Shown here piece by piece: positions 1-8,577 of a stretch of DNA of 64,000 nucleotides. Made by a program: the position numbers and the translations under genes. The notes under the pieces are model-generated. The model made no database searches. It was not told where the DNA came from and saw only the letters and a program-made list of their open reading frames with translations. Source of the stretch: Caballeronia sp. dw_276 (GTDB lineage: Bacteria; Pseudomonadota; Gammaproteobacteria; Burkholderiales; Burkholderiaceae); NCBI RefSeq assembly GCF_018449635.1, contig NZ_JAAVUV010000008.1, positions 1 through 64,000 of the forward strand. The letters are read 5' to 3'. Numbering within the stretch: position 1 is the stretch's first letter; each line of letters begins with the position of its first letter.

Positions 1-635
1 TTGGTCGACCTGCCTTCCCACTTAGCCCGTGCGAAGCTGATGGCAAAGCCGATGGCGAACGCGTAACTGCTCGTGATTGCGTTGTTCTTCGCGTCGTAGA
101 TGAGACTGTCAATGTTGCCCGCACGCGCGATGTTCTTCGCCTGCTGGTAGGTGACGCTGCCTTTCTTGATGAGCGTGGTGGCGTCGTCCGGGTTGGATAC
201 CCCCGGCACCTTCCCGGCGGCAATCTTCTCCCGCATCAGGCTGACAGCCTTTTCATACTGGTCGCTCGGCACCTCGAGCTGCATGCCGGGATAGCGAAAA
301 TCGCCGGTCTTCGCGTCGAATGCGTCGTTCACCGTCCGGGAGGCGGTGTTGAAATATTTGGTCTGGATGTGAGCGCCGTTGGTCACGCGGTCGGCGCCGT
401 TCTTCGCATTGTTCGACCCCACCTGCTCGACCTTGGCGCCCCTGAGCTTTTCGTTGAGCGCATTAGTGTCTTCTGCGGCGAATCCGGTTCCGCCCTTGGT
501 GCCGAATTTGTTGAGCTGGGTCGACTCCAGATACTGCGCCGCACGTGCGCCGGCGGAATAGGAGGAGAGGTTTTCCGCGACGCCGTTGTCCACAGCGAAG
601 CCCTTGAGCTCGCGCTCAGCGATGTTCTTTGTCAT
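1..635 (-). CDS. conserved protein of unknown function, C-terminus beyond window edge
   Basis: The reading frame opens at ATG 635-633 after a clear GGGGAA ribosome site and runs without a stop off position 1, so only the first 211 residues are visible. Segments that look conserved are VTNGAHIQTKYF, FRYPGMQLEVPSDQY and KGSVTYQQAKNIARAG. The visible end (SSYAFAIGFAISFARAKW) is hydrophobic and could begin a membrane segment. From memory, similar proteins with IQTKY and EVPSD motifs occur as orphan conserved hypotheticals in Proteobacteria and Firmicutes, but I cannot name the family. No signal peptide is seen. A function is not assigned. Confidence is high that it is coding and low on any role. 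Confidence 0.75.
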   Translation of the reverse strand, partial: MTKNIAERELKGFAVDNGVAENLSSYSAGARAAQYLESTQLNKFGTKGGTGFAAEDTNALNEKLRGAKVEQVGSNNAKNGADRVTNGAHIQTKYFNTASRTVNDAFDAKTGDFRYPGMQLEVPSDQYEKAVSLMREKIAAGKVPGVSNPDDATTLIKKGSVTYQQAKNIARAGNIDSLIYDAKNNAITSSYAFAIGFAISFARAKWEGRST

Positions 636-1011
636 TTTTCCCCGACCTGCAGTTGTTGTTTTATTCTTTCCGACGATTATGGGCGAGCGCGTAATCGGCG
701 TCCAGCCGAATCGGTTCAGGCCTAAACAGGGCATGGAATCTGGAGGAAAGTCCGGCGTTCCGGTCGCGCCGACGGCCTTGCCGAGCTGACTCCGAAACCT
801 ATACGAAGAAGGAAGCCATGAGGGTATGACGCATGACACAAGCCGACCTGTTCAGCGTACAGACCTAACCGCAGGCGCAGCCGACTCAATTCCTGCCCAA
901 GAAGAAAACTGGATTTTCAGCCGGTCGTTCTGACCACGGCCCCTGATGAAGTACTGGCCATGCCCAAGAGCATCTATCGTGTTGTAGTACCGAAGAGCGA
1001 AACGAATTAGC
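636..1011. other. intergenic stretch without a convincing gene
   Basis: No open frame here has both a ribosome site and protein-like content. The only short frame of note is ATG at about 832 (MTQADLFSVQT, 11 codons), which resembles the first residues of some phage proteins and may be a relic. The promoter of the leftward gene that starts at 635 must lie in this stretch, but I cannot pick out its boxes. Confidence 0.4.
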
Positions 1012-1107
1012 GACGTCAAATTCTGGATTCTGTCGCTAGACCACGCAATGAAAAATGCGCACCACGATGAACGCGGCTTCTGGGAACGGTGGACGGAGAA
1101 TTTTTGA
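1012..1107 (+). pseudogene. C-terminal relic of the 6722-7003 gene family
   Basis: In this frame the codons read DVKFWILSLDHAMKNAHH and then DERGFWERWTENF before a TGA. That matches the last 32 residues of the protein at 6722-7003 (DLKFWILSLEEAMENAHH, DEPGFWERHAEGF) almost position for position. An in-frame TAG at 985-987 and the absence of an upstream start show that the rest of the gene is gone. It is therefore a decayed paralogue about 5.7 kb from the longer copy. Confidence 0.75.
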
Positions 1108-1229
1108 AGCGGAAAACAATGAGACATAATTTGTCCCTATTGCCCCTCACACTGCTTCTCATGCACGGAACGGCGCAAGCATGCGACGGGCAGAACAAAA
1201 AAACTGAAACCAACCAGGGGAGTGCGCAC

Positions 1230-1436
1230 ATGAGCAAGGAATACATCCGCGACAACAACTATCGAGTCATCGGAAGCATTGATACTGATTCAAGTGGAAA
1301 GCAAGTTGCTTACGACGCGAACTTCCGGCGAGTGGGCGAGTACGACCCCAAGGCTGACAAGACTCGCGATAGCAACTTCCGCATCGTCGGCACCGGCAAT
1401 CAGTTGTCTGCGTTGGTCTGGCAAGCGCACAAGTAA
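1230..1436 (+). CDS. small DxN[YF]R-repeat protein (68 aa)
   Basis: ATG 1230 follows the strong site AGGGGAG seven bases upstream. The product is a basic 68-residue protein made of three imperfect repeats: RDNNYRVIGSID, YDANFRRVGEYD and RDSNFRIVGTGN. I recall short conserved proteins with this DxNYRVVG repeat pattern from many Proteobacteria; their role is unknown to me. A longer frame from ATG 1119 would add a signal-peptide-like leader (MRHNLSLLPLTLLLMHGTAQAC), but its ribosome site is weaker and the repeats begin directly after 1230, so I prefer the short form. If the longer start is used, the protein would be exported. Confidence 0.65.
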   Translation: MSKEYIRDNNYRVIGSIDTDSSGKQVAYDANFRRVGEYDPKADKTRDSNFRIVGTGNQLSALVWQAHK

Positions 1437-1504
1437 CACACGGTTGGCAGTCTCCGAATGGACTACTGCGCTCGTCCAGCAGTGAGCGCATATCGGGAAT
1501 TTCA

Positions 1505-2329
1505 ATGGACGCTGAAGAGAAAATCGACAAAGCAGTCAGCTGGCTGCGGGAGGCCGACGGGCTGCTCATTACGGCAGGCGCCGGCATGGGCGTGGACTCG
1601 GGCTTACCCGATTTCCGCGGAGCCGAGGGTTTTTGGCGGGCCTACCCAGCGCTCAAGCATCATCGCATGTCCTTCGAGGATATGGCCAACCCGGCCAGTT
1701 TCTCGAAGATGCCGACGCTTGCCTGGGGTTTCTATGGACACCGTCTCGCGCTTTATCGTAAAACAGAGCCCCATTTAGGCTTTGGCATCTTACGGAAATG
1801 GGCGGCCAGGATGCAGCATGGCGGTTTCGTGTTCACGAGCAATGTCGATGGCCAGTTTCAGAAGGCCGAGTTTGATGCGTTGCAGGTGGCCGAGTGCCAC
1901 GGCACCATCCACTCACTTCAATGTACCGAGCCGTGTTCAAGTGACGCCTGGCCGGCGCATGGATTCGACCCGGAAATCAGCGAAGCGACAGGGCGGCTTA
2001 CGAACGAAATGCCGGTGTGTCCCCGCTGCGGAAAGCTAGCACGGCCCAACATTCTTATGTTCGGAGATTGGGGCTGGGTCGAGAAATACTCGGAGCGCCA
2101 GACAAGCCGACTGGACGCTTGGTTGCAAGCGCCCCAGCGCCTCGTCGTCGTTGAACTGGGTGCAGGCAAGGCGTTGCCGACTGTCCGCCGCTTCAGTGAG
2201 AGGCATGGCCCGCGCGTCATTCGCATCAACCCTCGCGAGGAGGCGATTGCGCCTCATATTGGCGTCGGAATCGCAGGAGGAGCGATGGAAGGTTTGCAAT
2301 TTCTGGATGAGCGCCTGCACTCTCTGTAG
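1505..2329 (+). CDS. SIR2-family NAD-dependent deacetylase (sirtuin)
   Basis: This is a 274-residue single-domain sirtuin. The NAD-binding signature GAGMGVDSGLPDFRG spans residues 25-39, TSNVDGQ spans 111-117 (N113, D115), and the catalytic histidine is H132 in ECHG. Four cysteines that can hold the structural zinc are C140, C144, C172 and C175. Sirtuins remove acyl groups from lysine using NAD+ and release nicotinamide and O-acyl-ADP-ribose. All key residues are present, so activity is likely. The start codon has no strong ribosome site, and the coding frame begins soon after the small gene ending at 1436. Unlike the two giant SIR2 proteins at 39.8 and 52 kb, this one has the zinc-binding deacetylase layout rather than the defence NADase layout. 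Confidence 0.9.
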   Translation: MDAEEKIDKAVSWLREADGLLITAGAGMGVDSGLPDFRGAEGFWRAYPALKHHRMSFEDMANPASFSKMPTLAWGFYGHRLALYRKTEPHLGFGILRKWAARMQHGGFVFTSNVDGQFQKAEFDALQVAECHGTIHSLQCTEPCSSDAWPAHGFDPEISEATGRLTNEMPVCPRCGKLARPNILMFGDWGWVEKYSERQTSRLDAWLQAPQRLVVVELGAGKALPTVRRFSERHGPRVIRINPREEAIAPHIGVGIAGGAMEGLQFLDERLHSL

Positions 2330-2432
2330 AGCGATGGCGCTTGCCGTGCTTACGAAACTAACGCGTAAATTCATGAGTTGCTACAGCGGTAGCTGGGCGA
2401 GATTCGTTGAACTTTGAAAACAGGGACCGCGC

Positions 2433-3404
2433 GTGACGGACGCTTTCTTCATCGACCCGACGAAGCTCGAGCCTCGTGCGAACACCCTTTATTTGGAGGT
2501 GAGCCACGACGTCTTGAGCTGGGAACGGCACCCAGTGATGATGGCGCTGCCCGCAGAGTCTCTTGGCATCTTGGAGCAGATGCATTGTGAGACGCTCAAG
2601 ACAGAGGGTCCATACGGCGTCGGTGGGCGTTGGTCAGAACATTATTTTGATGGGCAACTTCTTCTCGCTTTACCGTTCGGCGGGGTGCGCGATATCAGCA
2701 CCGGCGAGCATTATCCTAGTGTGGTCTCGAGTGAAGAGAGGCGACTCTGGGCAAAATCATGGAAGCGTGTGCACGGCACTCCTTGGGGGCACTATGAAAC
2801 CCGGCCACTCCTTCCTCTATCCCAAGTGAAAGGAACCTGTGCGAAGGAAATGTTCGTGGACCGCGATGGCCTTGTCACGCTGCGGTGGGCCAGCAACGCG
2901 CTTGGTGACTACCGGTTCATCAAGCCCGCACTCTTTCGAATAGGCGACTGGCCTGCAATAGCCCTTGAGCATCTCGCCACGCCACCTATCGTTCACAGGA
3001 CGCGCCAATCGAGCTTGCTCCCATGGACTGCGCCGCTGCGAGCAGGTCTCTTACAGTTAAGAGATGGCTGGGTGGGCGCGGCTGTCTCACATACGTTGCC
3101 GGAGTGGGTCAACTCGCCGATTGTCGTGGCCATCCCTGAAGGGTCGCTGGACTTACTAGCCGCAGAAGACGGGCGTGAGCTTCCGGGGGCAACGCTTCTC
3201 ACGGTAGGCAATGGGCCCAAGGGCGCGGTCGAATGGGGCCGCTATGGGCTGATTCCGCTGACTCCTTTTAATGAACCACTTTTTCCGCTGCGGCAGAACC
3301 TCATGCGTTGGCGCGATGGAAGCTTTACGCTGGAGTGGGAGAATTGCAACGACCTGGAGCCCGGGCCATGCATTGTTACCAAGGCGCTCTACGTTAAAGG
3401 CTGA
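2433..3404 (+). CDS. unknown protein with an internal duplication
   Basis: The GTG start at 2433 follows CAGGGAC. The 323-residue product has no signal peptide or membrane segment, and I do not recognise the family. It looks like two copies of one unit. Residues 34-50 (HPVMMALPAESLGILEQ) resemble 229-245 (SPIVVAIPEGSLDLLAA), and 126-169 (LLPLSQ... VDRDGLVTLRW... IKPALF) resemble 273-320 (LIPLTP... WRDGSFTLEW... VTKALY). Each unit is beta-rich by eye. The gene lies about 100 bases downstream of the sirtuin gene on the same strand and could share its transcript, but I see no overlap that would prove it. Confidence 0.75.
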   Translation: MTDAFFIDPTKLEPRANTLYLEVSHDVLSWERHPVMMALPAESLGILEQMHCETLKTEGPYGVGGRWSEHYFDGQLLLALPFGGVRDISTGEHYPSVVSSEERRLWAKSWKRVHGTPWGHYETRPLLPLSQVKGTCAKEMFVDRDGLVTLRWASNALGDYRFIKPALFRIGDWPAIALEHLATPPIVHRTRQSSLLPWTAPLRAGLLQLRDGWVGAAVSHTLPEWVNSPIVVAIPEGSLDLLAAEDGRELPGATLLTVGNGPKGAVEWGRYGLIPLTPFNEPLFPLRQNLMRWRDGSFTLEWENCNDLEPGPCIVTKALYVKG

Positions 3405-3582
3405 TTCGAGAGCCCAACCAAGCGACGTAAAAGCGGCTGGGCGTTGCATCGCTTTCACACTCCACTTCCGAAATCATAATTCTCCCGGAGGAGTGTTTTA
3501 TCGTTAGACGGGTGCGGGACGCAGCACATTGAGCGTGACCGCTAATTGCTAAACTGCATCGCCACTATTCCCGGAATACCCC

Positions 3583-4878
3583 GTGAGCGCAATCGAAAAT
3601 TACTTGTACGCCGTCCAGAGGCGCGTTAGCGAGCCATTGAAGAACTTCGATTCTGACCATGAAGCCAAGAATGGCCCGAATGAGCCGGATACCCGTTCTG
3701 ACGGTGACATATGGGACGTACTGAACCCGGCCGAAAGGGAGGACACTTCAGGTTCGACGTTCTGTCGTCCAGCGCACTTTTACTTCTACAAGTCAATCCG
3801 ATTCCGCGCCGAGGAACCGGGCGAATGGGGAGTCTACGTCATGAGGGGCGGGCGCGACCTTATCGCTAAACGGTTTGGGCCATATTGCTCTTCTGATGAA
3901 GAAGCGACACAAACAGCGAACGATTTTCTGATGGCCTGCGGAACAGCTCATTACCGCTTTGATGTGTTCGCCATGTCGCTCGAGGCAATCCAACAACGCT
4001 GGCTATATGTGCCTTACCGTAAGGCAAGCATCGGCGTAAATGCGCCGCCGCTGGAGGCGGCTTTTGTGCATCAAGCCGCCCTAGAATGGGCGGCGAAGCG
4101 TGGGTTAACTGCGCCCGTCACCGGAATTTTTGAGCTCTGGACGGCTAACACGGTTCTGCATCTTATTCCCAGGCGCTCGCTCGGGGCATACTTAGCTACA
4201 GCACTCGCCGAAGGGTTTGGCGCGTTGCCTGGCCCGGCGCGTTACGACCAGGCGGAATGGGCAAATACAATTCCGGAGACACTAAGAGACGAGTGTCCTG
4301 GTCCTCACGTTCTTAATCAACCGCCTATGGTCGAGCTCACGGCCGACATGCCGTCGACGAATCCGACTTCCGAGGATTGGCTCGCGCGCTGGGGCATCGA
4401 GCATTACACCAGGCTTGCGACTGGAGATTATCGCTTGGGTGAGAGCCTGGTTATTTTCGGGGACGATTTCCCTAACGGGAAATTTCCGGTTCGAATCACA
4501 GAGATTGATGGCGATTTCGTTTGTCAGGAGACCAATCTGTCGACGGTAGCCGAGCTACCGACGTCTGTTTGCGGGAACGCAGACATCTCGCGAAACCGTC
4601 ACTTGCGGAATTTCCATGGAGTTAATAAACACCTAAAGTCAGTTCTCGGTGGGGTCCTTCGGGTGAGCGAAGAGTTCGTCGATTCAGCGGTGCTTGGACT
4701 TCTGAAAATCAAAGGTTTGTGCCATATCGATGCCACTCGCGATGCAGGCAAGCCACCCATGCAAAGCTGGGCCCAGATTGCAAGCAACCTTCTACCTGTC
4801 AGTAATAGTAACTGTGCGGTCCCCGAATGTCAGGAGGCGCTTGTCCGCGCTGGATTGAAACATCTCGCCAAAATATAG
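3583..4878 (+). CDS. unknown protein (431 aa)
   Basis: The GTG start at 3583 gives a soluble 431-residue protein. No motif is familiar. The N-terminal 60 residues are polar and probably disordered. The middle (about 65-240) is mixed alpha/beta with many aromatic residues. The C-terminal part carries LGGVLRVSEEFVDSAVLGLLKIKG. The ribosome site (GAATACCCC before GTG) is poor. It sits 178 bases after the previous gene on the same strand. The frame is long, free of stops and has protein-like composition, so coding is likely, but no function can be given. Confidence 0.7.
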   Translation: MSAIENYLYAVQRRVSEPLKNFDSDHEAKNGPNEPDTRSDGDIWDVLNPAEREDTSGSTFCRPAHFYFYKSIRFRAEEPGEWGVYVMRGGRDLIAKRFGPYCSSDEEATQTANDFLMACGTAHYRFDVFAMSLEAIQQRWLYVPYRKASIGVNAPPLEAAFVHQAALEWAAKRGLTAPVTGIFELWTANTVLHLIPRRSLGAYLATALAEGFGALPGPARYDQAEWANTIPETLRDECPGPHVLNQPPMVELTADMPSTNPTSEDWLARWGIEHYTRLATGDYRLGESLVIFGDDFPNGKFPVRITEIDGDFVCQETNLSTVAELPTSVCGNADISRNRHLRNFHGVNKHLKSVLGGVLRVSEEFVDSAVLGLLKIKGLCHIDATRDAGKPPMQSWAQIASNLLPVSNSNCAVPECQEALVRAGLKHLAKI

Positions 4879-4981
4879 CAGGGCCGGGGCTCCTAAAGCA
4901 TCCTCCATTAGGCTGAAGGGCCCAGACCGGAGAGCCATCGTGGGTACCAAGGGTCGCGGTTAGTCTCGGATGTAGATTCGT

Positions 4982-5225
4982 TAGGAGCCTATCGCGCATA
5001 AACAAAGCTTTAGGATTTACTTGAGCACGACGTTGAACATGCCCGCGTGAAAATCGACGCCGGCTTGGCGTAAGCCGTTCGAAGTTTGCTTGCTGGTGCA
5101 GCGCTTGCAATACCGAACGCCAGCCTCGCTGCCCGCCGCTTAGCGCGAGCACGGCATATGTCCCTTCGGACGAGAGACCAGGAAGCGCTGTATGCAAGCG
5201 AGCCCGTTTGCGTAGGAGCCTATCG
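4982..5225. repeat. 13-bp direct repeat pair TAGGAGCCTATCG inside a 519-bp intergenic region
   Basis: The same 13 bases stand at 4982-4994 and 5213-5225 in the same orientation, 231 bases apart. The sequence is also nearly self-complementary (TAGGAG/CTCCTA with one break). The surrounding stretch 4879-5397 has no convincing gene; the frames that cross it look random. The pair could be a relic of an insertion-sequence end, a recombination site or a protein-binding site. Confidence 0.5.
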
Positions 5226-5397
5226 TGAATCAGTTCCGTCGACACCGAAACGTCTTTGGTTGCGTCCGGTGGAAATCGCAGTGACTGCGCAACAAATGCA
5301 ATCTCGGATGAATGCTTGGCGACGTTTTGACCTCCCAAAATTACAAAACGCAGTCATTGCCGAAAGAACGAGACAGTTCAGGTCTTAATTGGTTTCT

Positions 5398-6459
5398 TTA
5401 TTTGTAGAGTGCTGCAAGCGACTTGTAGTCAGCTGCGAACTCTGCTCGCAACGCTTTCGGAGCAAGCACTTCAACATCGGCGCCAATTGAGCGTATCCAC
5501 CAGCGCAGCCTGAGGCTCGGCACGACTGTACCTGCGACCTTCAACCGGCCGTCGCGCATGACCGCGACCGTTTGGTCTTTTGCCATGGGCGACTCCTTCA
5601 GATGTTCGCCGGCGTTGCCCGAGAACGCCAGTTCGAGCGTGACCGGAGGTTCAGTAACGAAATCGAACATCTTCTGGGTGCTGATGAATTCACTCAGCTT
5701 AAAGTCTTTCGGATACTCGAAGGACTGCAGCGTGTCCTCAACTTTGCTGATTCGGTCGAGCCGGAACAGTGTGCGCAACCAATCTGGTTTATTCGCCTCC
5801 GGACGCGGCGGACGGGTAGGGTCCTGCGCAACCATGTACATGACGCCGGCAGATTCGACGAGCGCGAGGGGGCAAAGGCGGCGAGCCGGTGCATCTTCTT
5901 TCAGCCCCTTATATGCAGGGCGATACGTCACCGTTAACTCGCGCTCGAAAAACATCGCGGTGGAGATTGTTTGCAGGACGTTAGGATTCGGCTTCGGCCG
6001 GGTAAGCTCGAACGCGCCGTCGACCCAAGCGATTTTGTCGACCCATCTACGGTGATTGCGATTTTCTGGCTTTTGCTGAGACAGTCGAAGCTCGGCTGCC
6101 TTGAAGAATGGTTCAATGTCGGTTGAGATTACTTCGGGGAGTTTGTTACGCGTAAAGCGTCCGAGCAAGGTGAAGGCCACAGCTTCCGAACCTGTCATAA
6201 GGGAGCCGACACCATGCGCGCCCCACAACCAACTGCTACGCTGCCATTCCAGCGCTCGCCCATTTTCACGAGATGTGACATACCTATCTACAGCTTCAAG
6301 CTTGGCGAGGTGCCTTTGTACCTTCTTCGGATAAATGTCCTCATGTCCCAATTCCTGCAGTCGCAATGCGATTGCAGGTGTAGTAATCCAAGGCTCTGGA
6401 TTGTTTTCATCTGGGAGAATGCCCAAAATCGCCTCATCTAACGCGCCGTTTGTCGCCAT
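5398..6459 (-). CDS. WYL-domain transcriptional regulator
   Basis: The product has 353 residues from ATG 6459; an earlier in-frame start at 6501 adds 14 atypical residues and is less likely. Residues 5-75 form an N-terminal winged helix, 165-245 a WYL domain (ELTVTYRPAYKG, CPLALVESAGVMYMVAQ), and a WCX-like C-terminal extension follows (LELAFSGNAGEHLKESP, LRLRWWIRSIGADVEVLAP). WYL regulators bind ligands, often nucleic acid, and commonly repress defence operons (BrxR, CapW). A perfect 7-bp palindrome lies 54 bases upstream, which suits autoregulation. The next gene on the other side is divergent, so one operator could serve both. The target system is not obvious from the neighbours. Confidence 0.88.
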   Translation of the reverse strand: MATNGALDEAILGILPDENNPEPWITTPAIALRLQELGHEDIYPKKVQRHLAKLEAVDRYVTSRENGRALEWQRSSWLWGAHGVGSLMTGSEAVAFTLLGRFTRNKLPEVISTDIEPFFKAAELRLSQQKPENRNHRRWVDKIAWVDGAFELTRPKPNPNVLQTISTAMFFERELTVTYRPAYKGLKEDAPARRLCPLALVESAGVMYMVAQDPTRPPRPEANKPDWLRTLFRLDRISKVEDTLQSFEYPKDFKLSEFISTQKMFDFVTEPPVTLELAFSGNAGEHLKESPMAKDQTVAVMRDGRLKVAGTVVPSLRLRWWIRSIGADVEVLAPKALRAEFAADYKSLAALYK

Positions 6460-6512
6460 ATCGTTAGTCTCTTTGTTTGTCGTCCCAGGCCATCCCGTCA
6501 TGAGCGAATTCT

Positions 6513-6534
6513 ACACATTTGAGACAGAATGTGT
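6513..6534. promoter_or_regulatory. palindrome ACACATT-N8-AATGTGT, probable WYL operator
   Basis: ACACATT at 6513-6519 is repeated exactly in inverted orientation as AATGTGT at 6528-6534. It lies 54 bases upstream of the WYL regulator start and about 50 bases before the divergent small gene at 6585. A second overlapping dyad, AGACA-N5-TGTCT, sits in the same place. Position and symmetry fit a dimer-binding operator in a shared promoter region. Confidence 0.6.
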
Positions 6535-6584
6535 CTTATATGAGCGTTAGGGTGTAGGCTAATGCAAACTGACCGGACGCTGCC

Positions 6585-6725
6585 ATGCCAATGCTAATTG
6601 AACATATCGACGCGATTGCCCGCAAGAAGAAACGGGATGTACTGCTTTTGGAGTTCACAAAAGCCCGACATAAGACTCGCACGGAAGTTTCACCCCCCTA
6701 CGAACCATCGAAAGCAGAAAGATGA
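6585..6725 (+). CDS. 46-aa N-terminal part of a split small gene
   Basis: ATG 6585 starts a 46-residue frame (MPMLIEHIDAIARKKKRD... SKAER) whose TGA overlaps the ATG of the next gene as ATGA at 6722-6725. It was too short for routine ORF calling. I recall Burkholderia proteins that begin with MPMLIEHIDAIARKK and end with FWERWxENF, which would make this the first third of a single ancestral protein with the next entry as the rest. The overlap then marks a frameshift or a coupled two-gene derivative. The basic run RKKKR suggests nucleic acid contact, but the role is unknown. Confidence 0.55.
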   Translation: MPMLIEHIDAIARKKKRDVLLLEFTKARHKTRTEVSPPYEPSKAER

Positions 6726-7003
6726 TTATCGAGTGGTTCGATGCAAACGCTGTACCGTGGACAATGTGCGGGGGAATCGTCCGCGAGAACGGTTGGTCGT
6801 CGTATGAAGGTCAAATCTATATAGACGTACCGTACGACCTTAGTAACCCGACATATCAGGACATGCAAGAATTCCTTGAGCGGCCTGATGGAACGTGTCG
6901 ATTCGATGACCTGAAGTTCTGGATTCTTTCGCTCGAGGAGGCGATGGAGAACGCGCATCACGACGAGCCAGGATTCTGGGAACGGCACGCTGAAGGATTT
7001 TGA
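6722..7003 (+). CDS. 93-aa unknown protein, translationally coupled to the 6585 frame
   Basis: The 93-residue product MIIEWFDANAVPWTMCGG... ERHAEGF is acidic, soluble and free of known motifs. Its ATG lies in the ATGA overlap with the preceding 46-codon frame, so it is probably translated by re-initiation or is the shifted remainder of one gene. Residues 62-93 match the relic at 1012-1107. The stretch after it (7004-7298) shows no gene. The C-terminal block (LKFWILSLEEAMENAHH) looks like the most conserved part, since it is what survives in the relic. Confidence 0.65.
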   Translation: MIIEWFDANAVPWTMCGGIVRENGWSSYEGQIYIDVPYDLSNPTYQDMQEFLERPDGTCRFDDLKFWILSLEEAMENAHHDEPGFWERHAEGF

Positions 7004-7298
7004 GCGCCTGCTCTTGCATCAGTCGCACTTTTTCTCTATCGAAATTTAATCTAAGGATTGAAGCGAGGACGAGCAAGAAAGCGCCGAAGATTTACGGGGG
7101 TGAAGAGCTGGGAGAAGACGTGCTCACAGAGGCACGAGTGTAAGCCGGACTCCGAGAGGCGGAGCAAATTCATTTCTGGCTGCCCCACCAAGCATTAGAT
7201 AGGTGTCACCCCTAAGTCGTTATCTTGCGTCAACTCTCAAGCCGCTATATATGCCATCGGCCCATCTCGCGGCCTAGCCTTCCAGCGTTCCTTCCGAT

Positions 7299-7805
7299 TT
7301 AATCTTCCCAATACTCGTCTCGCTGCTGGGCAAGGGTTACCTCAACCAACAGCCCTCCAACGTCGAGCATCTTGTCCCAATCACCTTCTAAGTGGTGGTC
7401 GAACAAATCGTGAAATAACCAGCAAAAGTGCATATCTGAGAGGGGATGTGGTCCGGGTTCCCAGACTTCATTCCAGTTCTCTTGCCCAAGCACATCCTTG
7501 TTGTCAAGCAGGAGCTTTGCGTTGAGCTTCGCAATGACATTGTCCTCATCGCTCTCAAATTCGGGATTTGTTTCGCGAAGGATGCAAGTCACGGCTGCGT
7601 TTAGTTCAACATCCTCATAGGTATGCCCGTCAAGTCTAGCGCGTATCAATCCGCCGGCGCTTTGGTAGTCGAGAAGACAGCGCGCTGCACGCTGATGAAT
7701 CCAGTTTTCTGTTTTAAGCAGTTTGTCGTTGAGCAGCCGAAGCCGTGCGAGTTCGTGTACGGTTAAGTCGACCAGTCGCCTACGGAAAATTGTTTTTTGG
7801 TTCAT
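7299..7805 (-). CDS. unknown acidic protein (168 aa)
   Basis: The start ATG at 7805 follows GGGGAGG, one of the best ribosome sites in the window. The product is 168 residues, soluble and acidic. The N-terminal part (residues 10-60) is helical with LTVHELARLRLLNDKLL, and the C-terminal part has FCWLFHDLFDHHL and ends EYWED. I do not recognise the family. It stands alone between two gene-poor stretches, convergent with the split gene to its left. Coding status is well supported; function is open. Confidence 0.72.
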   Translation of the reverse strand: MNQKTIFRRRLVDLTVHELARLRLLNDKLLKTENWIHQRAARCLLDYQSAGGLIRARLDGHTYEDVELNAAVTCILRETNPEFESDEDNVIAKLNAKLLLDNKDVLGQENWNEVWEPGPHPLSDMHFCWLFHDLFDHHLEGDWDKMLDVGGLLVEVTLAQQRDEYWED

Positions 7806-8577
7806 TGGTTTTCCTCCCCGTCTGCAACATTTTCTCTTTGTTTATTGGGCGCCGCATGCTGAATATTGTGAATGCTGTTATGTTCGCACTGAGAAGAGAC
7901 AGTCTCTGTCTCGATTAAAACTTTCTAGGCCGGATGGATGCAAAAAAATGGTCGGTGGAGCATCAAGCTAGTAATGCTCGTCCGCGGGAAGCATGGGCCG
8001 CAGAAGCTAGTCAGCGCGCGGGAAAGTCCTTCTTCGGTAATCAGTGCGGTTCGCCCTTCAAGTCGTGGTTCCTCCGCACGAAGGCTACGGCGAAATTATC
8101 GCCTTGGGTCCGTTTTTATGTGTATTACAAGTAACCAAGTTTAGGGGGAAAAGGTCTTGAACCTATCGGAGATGTGGAAGAGAAAGCTTTCGCCTAAGTG
8201 TAATTAGACTTCGGCGCGAAAAACGGCCCGCAGTTGTTGCTTTTTACGCCGGCGCTGAGATGAGCGTTTGATTCCGATTGAACAATTTTCGTAGTCGCAG
8301 AAGGCTCTTGCGGTGAGCCGAGATACCTTTGAACGGCGTTCGAGATGGACTTCAGGCGTGCATGGCGTCGTGACTAAAGAATCTGAGCTGGAGACCGTAA
8401 ACGCGGTGAAGTAGCGGAAAAATGACACAAGCACTGCATGCCTGGTCAGCGGCGTTGTCGAAACGTCTATTGAGCAATGCGAAGATACATCTGCGCTCGG
8501 TAGGCTCTTGCAAACGTGTGGTCGGTCTAACACGCGCTACCGCCGCGGATTGCTCTTTCTAAGAGGTGATTTTTAAG
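7806..8577. other. 772-bp gene-poor stretch
   Basis: Short frames exist on both strands (for example 7934-8134 plus and 8204-8533 minus), but they lack ribosome sites and have arginine- or serine-heavy random-looking composition. The last bases hold AGAGGTGA, the ribosome site for the gene starting at 8578. I see no hairpin terminator and no RNA gene. Confidence 0.4.

Noticed and set aside
5086-5388. 100-codon plus frame left of the WYL gene
   Set aside because: No ribosome site, no recognisable motif, and alanine/arginine-rich random composition.
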